Shown here in pieces: positions 1 to 8,827 of a stretch of 64,000 nucleotides of DNA. The stretch spans positions 62,001 through 126,000 of the forward strand of contig NZ_CP059220.1 in NCBI RefSeq assembly GCF_014252435.1, given 5' to 3'. The position numbers were made by a program, and so were the translations under genes. This DNA is from Blattabacterium cuenoti (GTDB lineage: Bacteria > Bacteroidota > Bacteroidia > Flavobacteriales > Blattabacteriaceae). The notes beneath the pieces were generated by a model that saw nothing but the letters and a program-made list of their open reading frames with translations, did not search any database and was not told the origin of the DNA. Each line of letters opens with the position of its first letter. Within the stretch, counting starts at the first letter, position 1.

Positions 1-285
1 AAAACTATACGTAGAAGTTTTTTCTGTTCTTATTTAATAGCTTTTATTATAAATATTGGTATGTGGTTTGAAAGATTTGATATTATTGTGTTAAATCTCA
101 GTCATGACTACCTACCTTCATCTTGGACTGGTTTTATTCCTTCATTTGTAGATGTAGGTATTTTTATAGGAACAATTGGTTTATTTTTTGTATTATATTT
201 GCTTTATATACGTACTTTCCCAGTAATTTCTCAATCAGAGTTAAAAACAATATTAAAAGAACCTGAAAATTGTTCTAGTAAATGA
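1..285 (+). CDS. actC: Alternative complex III subunit ActC (NrfD-like), C-terminal end, cut by the window edge
   Basis: The frame is open from the first base and ends at a TGA overlapping the next gene, so only the last 94 residues are present. They form two hydrophobic segments around a loop containing HDYLPSSW and a short polar tail, as at the end of the large NrfD/PsrC-type quinol-binding membrane subunit. In Bacteroidetes this subunit belongs to alternative complex III, which passes electrons from menaquinol to cytochrome c or directly to an oxidase. The assignment rests on this tail plus the following actD-actE-actF order. It overlaps actD by four bases (ATGA), which suggests translational coupling. 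Confidence 0.8.
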   Translation, partial: KTIRRSFFCSYLIAFIINIGMWFERFDIIVLNLSHDYLPSSWTGFIPSFVDVGIFIGTIGLFFVLYLLYIRTFPVISQSELKTILKEPENCSSK

Positions 286-833
286 ATCATTATATGTTTT
301 ATATACAAATATTATATGATAACGAAAATTTACTTGTAAATAGTATTCAAAATTTATTAAATAAAAAGAAAAAAAATGTAAAAATACATAATGTTTATTC
401 TCCATATCCTATTCATCATATGGAAAAATTAATCCATTTAAAAGAAACAAAATTATCATTTTTATCCTTTTTATATGGATTATTAGGTTTTTCCATTGCA
501 AGTATTTTAACTTGGTACACTATGATTTTTGATTGGCCTCAAAATATAGGTGGAAAACCTTCTTACTCATGGATTCAAAATGTTCCCTCTTTTATTCCTG
601 TAATATTTGAAGTATCAATATTTTTTTCTGCACATTTCATGTGTATCACATATTTAATTCAATGTAAATTATTTCCTGGTTCTATTTCAAAAAATCCAGA
701 TAAAAGAACTACTGATAATATGTTTCTTATAGAAATATATAGTGAACAAGAACAAAAAGTAAAAGAGTTAACATATTTTTTTAAACAAAACGGAGCAAAA
801 GAAATAAATATAAAAAAAATACAAAATGTATGA
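282..833 (+). CDS. actD: Alternative complex III subunit ActD (DUF3341 membrane protein)
   Basis: This 183-aa protein has two transmembrane helices around residues 60-80 and 105-127. Between them lies the GGKPSYSWIQNVPSFIPVIFE region typical of DUF3341, the ActD subunit of alternative complex III. The soluble N-terminal part (YDNENLLVNSIQNL) and C-terminal part (FLIEIYSEQEQKVKEL) resemble the family's ferredoxin-like fold. Known role: a membrane subunit supporting quinol oxidation at ActC. It overlaps actC by four bases and actE by four bases, so the genes are tightly coupled. The length is normal for the family. Confidence 0.88.
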   Translation: MNHYMFYIQILYDNENLLVNSIQNLLNKKKKNVKIHNVYSPYPIHHMEKLIHLKETKLSFLSFLYGLLGFSIASILTWYTMIFDWPQNIGGKPSYSWIQNVPSFIPVIFEVSIFFSAHFMCITYLIQCKLFPGSISKNPDKRTTDNMFLIEIYSEQEQKVKELTYFFKQNGAKEINIKKIQNV

Positions 834-1441
834 AAAATTTATTTTTTATTTTTATAAAAATATGGATGTTTTCTTTTTTATTCATTTCTTGTAGTTCTTA
901 TAAAAAAAAAGTGACTCCTAGTAGAGTATATATGCCTGATATGTATTATTCAGATGCATATGAACCATATTCTGATCCAAATTTCGAATACAATAAAAAA
1001 AATAAAAAAATAGAAATTCCTATCTTTTCTAAAGAAAAAACATCTGCACTTATACCTGTACCACATACTATTTCTAGAGAAAATGAATATGAAAAAATTT
1101 CATATTTTATTTCAGAAAAAGGATTGAATTATTCTAAAAAAATCAATCACTCTCCTATTATAAATTCCAAAAATAATCAAAAAATAATTAATGAAGGAAA
1201 GCTTTTATACAAAATCAATTGTTCTATATGTCATGGTGATAAAGGAAATGGACAAGGTATATTAGTGAAAAATGAAAAAATTTTTGGAATACCAGATTAT
1301 AAAGATAGGGATCTTACGGTTGGTAGTGTATATTATGTAATTACATATGGAAAAAATAATATGAATTCTTATGCATCTCAATTAAATAAAATTGATCGAT
1401 GGAAAACATCTGAATATGTCATGTATTTAAAAAATAAATAA
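830..1441 (+). CDS. actE: Alternative complex III subunit ActE, monoheme cytochrome c lipoprotein
   Basis: The N-terminus is a hydrophobic signal ending in a lipobox-like FISC, so the mature protein is probably a lipid-anchored periplasmic protein. One CXXCH heme motif (CSICHGDKGNGQG) is near residue 131. The later methionine in NNMNSYASQL fits the sixth heme ligand, and SYASQLNKIDRWK is a typical class I cytochrome c ending. In alternative complex III, ActE carries electrons from the ActB iron-sulfur centres towards the terminal oxidase. It overlaps actD and is followed four bases later by actF. Confidence 0.88.
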   Translation: MKNLFFIFIKIWMFSFLFISCSSYKKKVTPSRVYMPDMYYSDAYEPYSDPNFEYNKKNKKIEIPIFSKEKTSALIPVPHTISRENEYEKISYFISEKGLNYSKKINHSPIINSKNNQKIINEGKLLYKINCSICHGDKGNGQGILVKNEKIFGIPDYKDRDLTVGSVYYVITYGKNNMNSYASQLNKIDRWKTSEYVMYLKNK

Positions 1442-1445
1442 AAAA

Positions 1446-2678
1446 ATGCGTCTATTTTTTCAAAAAGAAAAAAAAATAATCCGTTGTATTATTATATTGG
1501 GGCTATTATTGATTTTATTTCATAAATGTTATCGACTATTTTTTGATAGTGAAAAAAATTTTATTACTTTCTTGAAAGAAGAAAGTATTTGGTATGGATT
1601 TTACATTTCTATTTTTTATTTTATTTCTATATCTATAGGATCATTTTTATTTCTCACAATACAAAATGTTTCAAAATCAGGATGGTCTACTATCATTCAT
1701 CCTATTATGGAGGAAATTTCTCATTTTATTCCCTATGGATTTACCATGATTTTTTTCATACATATGTTGTGTATTACCAATAATATTCATATGTTCCATT
1801 GGATGGATCCATTTGTATATGATATTACTTCATCGAAATATGATGAAATGATTGCGAGTAAAAGAATATTTCTAAATAAACCATTTTTTATCATCAGAAA
1901 CATTATTTATATAATAATTATTAATTTTTTTTATTTCCAAATAACTAGATTATCTAAGAAAATGAATATATCGTTTTCTATAAAAAAATATAACAAAATA
2001 TTTTTTATGTCCGTTTTGTTTATCATACTATTTTCTGTAATATCTATTTTTATGTCGTGGGATTGGATCATGTCATTAAACCCACATTGGTTTAGTTCAT
2101 TATTTGAATGGTATGTATTATCCCATTTTTTAACTACTGGCATAGGAATGATTATTATAGTATCCTTATATCTAAATAAAAAAGGTTTTTTTCCACTATT
2201 TAATAATAATCACTTACATGATTTAAGTAAATATTTATTTTCAAGTAATTTATTATGGACTTATTTATGGTTTTCTCAATTTGTTTTATATTGGTATGGT
2301 AATATACCAGAAGAAATTTATTATTTCATCAAGAGAGAAAAATTATATTATTTTATTCATTTTTGGATTCTAATACCTAATTTTATCATTCCATTTTTTC
2401 TGTTGATGAGCAAAAAAAATAAAATTAATTCAAAAATTGTATTCACTGTATCTTTTATCACACTTATTGGCCATTATATCGATATTTATCATCTAATAGC
2501 TCCAGATATAAATCATAAAATAAATTTTTGGATACAAGATATAGGTTTCTTTTTATTGATAGGAGGAATATTTATTTATATATTGGTTCTCAATTTAGAA
2601 AAAAAAAGATATTGTCAATATCCTATAGGAAATCCTTTTTTTAAAGAAAGTAAAAATTATAAAAATCCTCATATATAA
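1446..2678 (+). CDS. actF: Alternative complex III subunit ActF (NrfD-like membrane protein)
   Basis: The product is 410 aa with about ten hydrophobic helices. Recognisable pieces are FMSWDWIMSLNPHWFSSLFEWYVLSHF and LLWTYLWFSQFVLYWYGNIPEE, the conserved core of the ActF family, a paralogue of ActC. Known role: a second large membrane subunit of alternative complex III that may contribute to proton movement. It is the last gene of the operon seen here; the next genes (ktrA/ktrB) lie on the opposite strand. Flavobacteria often have cytochrome oxidase genes next; none follow here. Confidence 0.88.
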   Translation: MRLFFQKEKKIIRCIIILGLLLILFHKCYRLFFDSEKNFITFLKEESIWYGFYISIFYFISISIGSFLFLTIQNVSKSGWSTIIHPIMEEISHFIPYGFTMIFFIHMLCITNNIHMFHWMDPFVYDITSSKYDEMIASKRIFLNKPFFIIRNIIYIIIINFFYFQITRLSKKMNISFSIKKYNKIFFMSVLFIILFSVISIFMSWDWIMSLNPHWFSSLFEWYVLSHFLTTGIGMIIIVSLYLNKKGFFPLFNNNHLHDLSKYLFSSNLLWTYLWFSQFVLYWYGNIPEEIYYFIKREKLYYFIHFWILIPNFIIPFFLLMSKKNKINSKIVFTVSFITLIGHYIDIYHLIAPDINHKINFWIQDIGFFLLIGGIFIYILVLNLEKKRYCQYPIGNPFFKESKNYKNPHI

Positions 2679-2696
2679 AAATAGTTTGCATTAAAT

Positions 2697-3386
2697 TTAT
2701 TTTATTTTTTTAACAAAATTCATGATTGACTTATTTGATCCAAAAATTGTTAAAACATCATTTTTTTCTATAGTTGTATCACCTGTTACTAACCCAATCA
2801 CTTTTCTTGTTAAACTATTTTTTTTATATTCAGTTTTATTGATATCTCGTATGATTGTTATGAGAGATACAGAATAATTTTTTGTTAATTTTAAACTTTT
2901 TACTTTTTCTCCATTAAAAGAAGAAGGAGAAAATACTTCTGCAATAGAATGCTCATTATCTACTCTAAAATAGTCTAATGCATAATTAAAGGATATTTGT
3001 TTAGTCAATCTATAAGCAGCATCTTGTTCTGGATGTATTACGTCGTTAATACCCATAGCTTCCAATATAGTATCATGTATTCTTGATAATGATCGACTAA
3101 TAATACGAAGATGTTTATATTTATTTTTTAAAATAGCAGTTGTAACAATAGATGAACCTTCATTTTCACCTATAGCTATAATACCTAAATTGGCTTGTTG
3201 TATTGGTAAAACGTCATAAGCTTCTTCATTATTTGCATCCATGCATACAACATCAGCAATGTGATCTCTTAATAAATTAACTTTCTCCATTTTATGATCT
3301 ATTCCAAAAACTTCATGACCATTATCAGTTAAATTAATAGCTAAAGATCTTCCAAAATTTCCTAATCCAATAATTACAATTTTCAT
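2697..3386 (-). CDS. ktrA: Potassium uptake regulatory subunit KtrA/TrkA (RCK domain)
   Basis: The 229-aa protein begins with a Rossmann nucleotide-binding motif (GLGNFGRSLAINL) followed by the acidic residue of VFGID. That is the RCK-N domain that binds NAD(H) or ATP/ADP in the cytoplasm. The second half, with SLKLTKNYSVSLITIIRD and GDTTIEKNDVLTIFGS, is an RCK-C domain. One RCK pair of this length matches KtrA rather than the double-length TrkA. It gates the KtrB channel encoded 19 bases upstream on the same strand. Confidence 0.85.
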   Translation of the reverse strand: MKIVIIGLGNFGRSLAINLTDNGHEVFGIDHKMEKVNLLRDHIADVVCMDANNEEAYDVLPIQQANLGIIAIGENEGSSIVTTAILKNKYKHLRIISRSLSRIHDTILEAMGINDVIHPEQDAAYRLTKQISFNYALDYFRVDNEHSIAEVFSPSSFNGEKVKSLKLTKNYSVSLITIIRDINKTEYKKNSLTRKVIGLVTGDTTIEKNDVLTIFGSNKSIMNFVKKIK

Positions 3387-3405
3387 ATTTTATGTTATGT
3401 GATCA

Positions 3406-5169
3406 TCAATTAATAATAATATTTCCTTTTGGAAATTTATAATAATGATGATAATGAATTCTATTTTTTCTTAATAAACTAATCATAACATTAAAAATTC
3501 CTATTCTTCCCAATAACATAAGAAAAATTAATACAAATTTACTACCATTAGACAAATAAGGGGTTATACCTAAAGATAATCCAGTTGTTGAAAAAGCAGA
3601 AAATACTTCAAATGAAATTGATAAAATATCTTTTTTAGGATCTAAAAATAGAATAATCAAAATACTAATATAATTGACAATGAGAGATAACATAATAATT
3701 GAGAAAGATAAACGAATATCTTCATAAGATATTTCTCTTTTTTTTATTTCTAAACGATATTTTCCTTTAGATAAAGAAAAAATATTCATTAATGATAAAG
3801 CAAAAGTACTTGTTTTGATCCCTCCACCTGTCGATGCAGGTGATGCACCTACCCACATGAAAAAAATAGTAACTAGAATAGTTATTGGATTCATTGTATT
3901 CATATCCATAACATGAAATCCAGCTGTTCTTGATGCAGCTGAAGAAAAAAAAGAAATAACTAACTTTCCAAAAAATGAAGAATGTTCTGATATAGCATTA
4001 CTATATTCACTGATATAATAAAAAATAGTTCCAAAAAAAAGAAAAAAAAAAGTTGTAATCACAACGATTTGAGTATTTAAAGTTACTATATGAACAGGAT
4101 TTCGTATATTTTGATTTCTAAAAATTTTATAAAAATATTTTTTCAATATTAACCATATATATGTAAAAAAATTAAATAATATATTAAATCCTATTCCTCC
4201 TAATATCAATAATAAAGCAATAATCAAATGGAATAAATAATTAAATCTCACAGAATAAGAATAAAGCCCTTTACTCATAGTTGAAAAACCTCCATTACAA
4301 AAGGCAGATATAGAATGAAAAATAGAAAAAAATATAGGATTATTGATTTCTATTTTTAGATTATTACTATTTTTAATAGAAAAATATATTAATACTGTAC
4401 CTAATCCTTCTAATAAAATGGTTAATAATACGACCTTTACTGCGAAAGAAAGAACATTATTTGTTGTTTTCATATTTAAAAAATTACTAATAAAAACAGA
4501 TTCTTTAAAAGAAAATCCATTTCGAAAAAAATAACTAATAAAAGATGTGATAGTTAAGATACCTAACCCTCCTAATTCTATTAATATTAAAATAATTATT
4601 TTACCTAAATGAGTAAAATCTTTAGAAGTATCTAAGACTACTAAACCTGTTACACATACGGCACTAGTAGATGTAAATAATGCATCTATAAATGATATGT
4701 TTTTTTCAGTAGTAGATGCTGGAAGCATTAATAATATAGAACCTAAAAAAATAAGAAAAATAAAACTAGTAATAAATATGAAAATAGGATTATGTATTTT
4801 TATATATATTATTCGTACAAAATACGTAATACGAACTAACATATGTAAAATTAAACTTATGAATAAGTAAATTTTTTCGTCATAAAAATGATTTTCTTTT
4901 TTACAAAAAAAAGATAGAAAAATATGAAATAAAATAGGAATACATAGCATTATAAATGATAAAAAAGTCATAGATTTATAACTACTTGTATTTTGTTTTC
5001 CAAAAAAAATAATAATATGTAAAATACTTAAAAAGGATATAATTCCTATTAAAAATTCTATTGTAAAAATTTTATAATGTAATTTACTCCATCCTAAATA
5101 AATGATTATATAAATAAATATAATCGGAGTTGTAAAATCAAAAATATCTTTTATTCTAATTTTTCTCAT
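3406..5169 (-). CDS. ktrB: Potassium uptake membrane subunit KtrB/TrkH
   Basis: This 587-aa integral membrane protein has the four pore repeats of the TrkH/KtrB family. The filter segments read SAVCVTGL, SAFCNGGF, SRTAGF and STTGL, each with the filter glycine. The N-terminal ~140 residues add extra helices, as in Bacteroidetes homologues. It forms the K+ translocating pore in the inner membrane. The start codon shares one base with the stop of tsaB, and ktrA follows after 19 bases, so tsaB-ktrB-ktrA probably form one transcript. Confidence 0.87.
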   Translation of the reverse strand: MRKIRIKDIFDFTTPIIFIYIIIYLGWSKLHYKIFTIEFLIGIISFLSILHIIIFFGKQNTSSYKSMTFLSFIMLCIPILFHIFLSFFCKKENHFYDEKIYLFISLILHMLVRITYFVRIIYIKIHNPIFIFITSFIFLIFLGSILLMLPASTTEKNISFIDALFTSTSAVCVTGLVVLDTSKDFTHLGKIIILILIELGGLGILTITSFISYFFRNGFSFKESVFISNFLNMKTTNNVLSFAVKVVLLTILLEGLGTVLIYFSIKNSNNLKIEINNPIFFSIFHSISAFCNGGFSTMSKGLYSYSVRFNYLFHLIIALLLILGGIGFNILFNFFTYIWLILKKYFYKIFRNQNIRNPVHIVTLNTQIVVITTFFFLFFGTIFYYISEYSNAISEHSSFFGKLVISFFSSAASRTAGFHVMDMNTMNPITILVTIFFMWVGASPASTGGGIKTSTFALSLMNIFSLSKGKYRLEIKKREISYEDIRLSFSIIMLSLIVNYISILIILFLDPKKDILSISFEVFSAFSTTGLSLGITPYLSNGSKFVLIFLMLLGRIGIFNVMISLLRKNRIHYHHYYKFPKGNIIIN

Positions 5170-5807
5170 TATAAATATATAGGAATATATTTTTCTAAAT
5201 CAATAAATTCTTTTTTACAAAATTTAATGTAAGAAATAGCTGCCATATTTTTTGCAGATGGAAAATTACTAAAAAAGTATTTTTTTTGAAGTAATGAAAC
5301 ATTGTTTTCTGGAAAATTTATGTTTCCTATGTAATAAATGTTTTCATGATTTTTAGTTATTTGAAAAAAACTTTTTTCATATTTATTTATAGAAATCGAA
5401 TTTATTCTTTTTTTAAAATTATTATATAAAGAAGTATAAAAAAATCCTTTTTTAGCATATATCATTGGAATAATAAATCCATTTTTTATATTTATTTCTT
5501 GAACTAAAATAGTTAATGAATTCATTGTCAACATAGGAATACCTAAAGAAATACAAAAACCCTTTGCAGAAGATGATCCTATTCTTAAAGAAGAATAAGA
5601 ACCTGGTCCTTTACTGACACATACAGAATCTAATTTTTTAATATTAATATTAGAAATATCCAAAATATATTGAATAAAATTATGCAATTTTTCTGAATGT
5701 AAATATTGCTCTGAATGTTCTTCTATATAAGCTAAACATTTTCCATTTTTAGCAATACTTACAGAACAATTATTTGTAGAAGTTTCTAAATTTAGAATTA
5801 AAGACAT
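5169..5807 (-). CDS. tsaB: tRNA threonylcarbamoyladenosine biosynthesis protein TsaB
   Basis: The start MSLILNLETSTNNCSVSIAKNG is the ASKHA-fold phosphate loop of the YeaZ/TsaB family. VCVSKGPGSYSSLRIGSSSAKGFC is the signature that in TsaB replaces the metal-binding histidines of TsaD. At 212 aa the length is normal for Bacteroidetes. TsaB is a non-catalytic partner of TsaD and TsaE in making t6A37 on tRNAs that read ANN codons, which is relevant in an AT-rich genome using many AAA/AAT/ATA/ATT codons. It is divergent from nadE, 48 bases away. Confidence 0.85.
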   Translation of the reverse strand: MSLILNLETSTNNCSVSIAKNGKCLAYIEEHSEQYLHSEKLHNFIQYILDISNINIKKLDSVCVSKGPGSYSSLRIGSSSAKGFCISLGIPMLTMNSLTILVQEINIKNGFIIPMIYAKKGFFYTSLYNNFKKRINSISINKYEKSFFQITKNHENIYYIGNINFPENNVSLLQKKYFFSNFPSAKNMAAISYIKFCKKEFIDLEKYIPIYL

Positions 5808-5855
5808 AAAAAACAGTTTTGTTCAAGAAAACAAAATAAAACATTAATTGAAAAA

Positions 5856-6671
5856 ATGATCAAAGAAAAAAAAATAATAAAACATATTGTATCCTGGTTA
5901 AAAAAATACATTAAAAAATCCAAATTAAATGGATTTATTGTTGGAATATCTGGTGGAATAGATTCTTCAGTCACCTCATATTTAACAGCTATGACTCAAT
6001 ATCCAACAATAGTATTAGAAATAATTATAGGGAAAAAAAAATACAAAACATTATCTCAAAAACATGCTGAATTTTTAATATCAAAATTTTCTAATGTTCG
6101 TTTTTTACAAAAAGATATAGATTCATTATTTGATTTTTTTTGTGAAAATATTATTTCTAATATTAGTCAAAACAAAAAAAACAAAAAAAATATGTTAGCA
6201 TTGGCTAATTTAAAATCTCGTATATACATGTTAATTTTATACTATTACGCTAATATAAATAACTTTTTAGTAGTTGGAACTGGAAATAAAATAGAAGACT
6301 TTGGAATTGGATTTTTTACAAAATATGGAGATGGAGCTGTAGATATTCATCCAATAGCTGATCTTTATAAAAGTGAAATTAATATTCTTGCAAAAGAACT
6401 CAATATTATAAGGGAAATTCAAGAAGCTAAACCAACTGATGGATTATGGGAGGACCAACGTTCAGATGAAGATCAATTGGGAGCAAATTATAAAGATTTA
6501 GAATGGGCTATGATAAATGAAAATAAACAAAATAATTTTGTTTCTAAAAAAGAACATCGAATAATAAAATTATATAAAAAACTACATAAAAAAAATCAAC
6601 ATAAAATGATATCCATTCCTGTATGTAAAATACCATTTTGTTTGAAACAAGAAAAAATAAAAATAACATAA
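5856..6671 (+). CDS. nadE: Ammonia-dependent NAD+ synthetase
   Basis: Product: 271 aa. The PP-loop SGGIDSSVTSYL (about residue 33) binds ATP; VVGTGNKIEDFGIGFFTKYGDGAVDIHPIADLYKSEI is the deamido-NAD/ATP site of NadE; the C-terminus has EAKPTDGLWEDQRSDEDQLG, the flexible P2 loop. There is no glutaminase domain, so it should use free ammonia, as do other Bacteroidetes NadE proteins of this length. Reaction: deamido-NAD + ATP + NH3 to NAD. This last step suits a symbiont that recycles nitrogen from ammonia, although that link is inference. Confidence 0.9.
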   Translation: MIKEKKIIKHIVSWLKKYIKKSKLNGFIVGISGGIDSSVTSYLTAMTQYPTIVLEIIIGKKKYKTLSQKHAEFLISKFSNVRFLQKDIDSLFDFFCENIISNISQNKKNKKNMLALANLKSRIYMLILYYYANINNFLVVGTGNKIEDFGIGFFTKYGDGAVDIHPIADLYKSEINILAKELNIIREIQEAKPTDGLWEDQRSDEDQLGANYKDLEWAMINENKQNNFVSKKEHRIIKLYKKLHKKNQHKMISIPVCKIPFCLKQEKIKIT

Positions 6672-6844
6672 AATTTCTATAATAGAATATGGTTTTCGTA
6701 ACTTTATTTTGGATCATGATTGTATGATCATAGAAAAAAAATCAAAAAAAGAATAGTGAAAATGTTTTTTAAAAAAAAAAAGATATCCTAATAGATGACG
6801 ATGAAAAAAAAATTCATAAAATAGAAAAACATTTTTTTCAAATT

Positions 6845-7369
6845 ATGAAAACATTAGGTTTAAATATGAATAATAATAGTCTTAAAAAAACTCCAAATAG
6901 AGTAGCAAAAATGTTTGTAAAAGAAATGTTTAGTGGATTAAACATCCAATCTTTATCTAATTTATCCGTATTTGAAAATGAATACAAATATAAACATATG
7001 TTAATAGAAAAGAATATTACAGTTTATTCTACTTGCGAACATCATTTTCTTCCTATCATTGGAAAAGCTCATGTTGGATACATTTCAAATGGAAAATTAA
7101 TAGGATTATCTAAAATAAATAGAATTGTCAATTTTTATGCAAAAAGACCCCAAATACAAGAGCGTTTGACAATTCAAATTGTTAATTACCTCAAAAAAAT
7201 ATTAAAAACAGAAGATGTAGCTTGTGTTATAAATGCAAAACACTTATGTGTAAATTCCAGAGGGATAAGTGATATCGATAGTATAACTGTAACTACTGAA
7301 TTATCAGGCTCTTTTCAAAAGAATATAAAAAAACAAGAAGAATTTTTCTATCACATTCGAATATCTTGA
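6845..7369 (+). CDS. folE: GTP cyclohydrolase I FolE (5' end probably interrupted by a frameshift)
   Basis: Catalytic and zinc residues are intact: CEHHF near residue 61, then GKAHVGYISNGKLIGLSKINRIV, AKRPQIQERLT and AKHLCVNSRG with the second zinc cysteine. The enzyme converts GTP to dihydroneopterin triphosphate, the first step of folate and other pterin synthesis. The ATG at 6845 falls inside the family homology. In the same frame upstream, 6782-6844 encodes DILIDDDEKKIHKIEKHFFQI, which looks like the normal N-terminal helix, but an A11 run at 6771-6781 breaks its link to the ATG at 6762. The annotated start is therefore the conservative choice. cysS begins 15 bases after the stop. Confidence 0.87.
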   Translation: MKTLGLNMNNNSLKKTPNRVAKMFVKEMFSGLNIQSLSNLSVFENEYKYKHMLIEKNITVYSTCEHHFLPIIGKAHVGYISNGKLIGLSKINRIVNFYAKRPQIQERLTIQIVNYLKKILKTEDVACVINAKHLCVNSRGISDIDSITVTTELSGSFQKNIKKQEEFFYHIRIS

Positions 7370-7384
7370 AAAAAGCAACGTACT

Positions 7385-8827
7385 ATGTATCATAATGATT
7401 TAATCATATATAATTCTATAAATAAAAAAAAAGAAATTTTTCATCCTATTCATAAAAAATATGTAGGAATTTATGTTTGTGGTCCGACAGTATATAATCA
7501 TATTCATTTAGGTAATTGTCGTACTTTTGTTTTTTTTGATGTTGTTTATCGGTATTTGAAACATTTAGGTTATCAAGTTCGTTATGTAAGAAACATCACT
7601 GATGTTGGTCATTTAGAAAATGATAGACAATCCTATCAAGATGATAAAATTATTAAAAGATCACGAATAGAAGGTCTTGAACCTATGGAGATTGTTCAAA
7701 AATATACTATTTCTTTTCATAATTTTTTGAGAAAATTAAATCTCCTTCCTCCTAATATAGAACCTACTGCAACAGGACATATTATAGAACAAATAGATAT
7801 AATACAACAATTGATTTGTAAAAAAATAGCATATATATCAAATGGATCAATTTATTTTAGTTTAAAAAACTATACGAAATTATATACATATGGTATTCTT
7901 AGCAAGAATAAAATACAAAATCTTTTTAATAAAAAAACTCATTTCTCTAATGAAAAATACAGTTATCAAGATTTTTGTCTTTGGAAAAGATCAATTCATA
8001 ATCATATTATGAATTGGAACTCTCCATGGGGTATTGGTTTTCCTGGTTGGCATATAGAATGTTCAACCATGAGCACAAAATATTTAGGAAAAATTTTCGA
8101 TATTCATGGAGGAGGTTTAGATTTAAAATTTCCACATCATGAATGTGAAATTGCTCAATCAGTTGCTTTCTATAATGATGAAAATTGTTTTGCACGTTAT
8201 TGGATGCATACAAATATGTTAACTTTCAATGGACAAAAAATGAGCAAATCTGTAGGTAATACAATAACATTAAAAGATCTCGTTGAAAAAAAAAATATTT
8301 CACCAAATGTAATAAAATTTTTTATTTTACAAACTCATTATAGAAATGTTTTAAATTTTTCTGAAAAAAATTTATTAAACGCAAAAAATGGATTAAATCG
8401 TATTATAGAATCTATCCAAAAACTACAAAGTTTTGATGAAAAAAACATGTTAGAAAATAATAATAATTTTAATGTATTTATATGGATTAAAAAATGTTAT
8501 TATGCCATTAATGATGATTTTAATATCCCTTTATTAATTTATTACTTATTTCAAGCTACACGTGTTATTGATTCATTATCAATTGAAAATATGAACAAAT
8601 ATTATTTTAATTTTTTTAAAAGTTATATAATTTATTTTGTTTTTCATATTTTAGGAATTCAAAATGAAACAAAAAATAATTCAGATAAAAAATTACAAAT
8701 ACTTATTGAAAAAATACAACATATTCGACAATACTTCAGAATGCAAAAAAATTGGATCATTTCAGATAAAATAAGAGAAGAACTAGGTTCTATAGGAATT
8801 TTATTGAAAGATAAAAAACTATTTTAA
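7385..8827 (+). CDS. cysS: Cysteinyl-tRNA synthetase
   Basis: This 480-aa class I synthetase has a HIGH-type motif in CGPTVYNHIHLGNCRTF, with the first zinc cysteine just before it. The other zinc ligands lie in WHIECSTMS and FPHHECEIAQ. The KMSKS loop is QKMSKSVGNTITLKDL. The end is the short anticodon-binding region. It charges tRNA-Cys in the cytoplasm. The length is close to the usual 460-495 aa. Its stop overlaps the convergent cystathionine gamma-synthase-like gene by nine bases. Confidence 0.95.
   Translation: MYHNDLIIYNSINKKKEIFHPIHKKYVGIYVCGPTVYNHIHLGNCRTFVFFDVVYRYLKHLGYQVRYVRNITDVGHLENDRQSYQDDKIIKRSRIEGLEPMEIVQKYTISFHNFLRKLNLLPPNIEPTATGHIIEQIDIIQQLICKKIAYISNGSIYFSLKNYTKLYTYGILSKNKIQNLFNKKTHFSNEKYSYQDFCLWKRSIHNHIMNWNSPWGIGFPGWHIECSTMSTKYLGKIFDIHGGGLDLKFPHHECEIAQSVAFYNDENCFARYWMHTNMLTFNGQKMSKSVGNTITLKDLVEKKNISPNVIKFFILQTHYRNVLNFSEKNLLNAKNGLNRIIESIQKLQSFDEKNMLENNNNFNVFIWIKKCYYAINDDFNIPLLIYYLFQATRVIDSLSIENMNKYYFNFFKSYIIYFVFHILGIQNETKNNSDKKLQILIEKIQHIRQYFRMQKNWIISDKIREELGSIGILLKDKKLF

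Noticed and set aside
1931-2143. 70-codon minus-strand frame inside actF
   Set aside because: It runs antisense to a well-conserved ActF region and resembles no family.
6721-6733. Inverted repeat ATCATGATTGTATGATCAT-like near 6713-6731 as an operator
   Set aside because: Short imperfect palindromes are frequent in DNA this AT-rich and there is no second copy or known partner.
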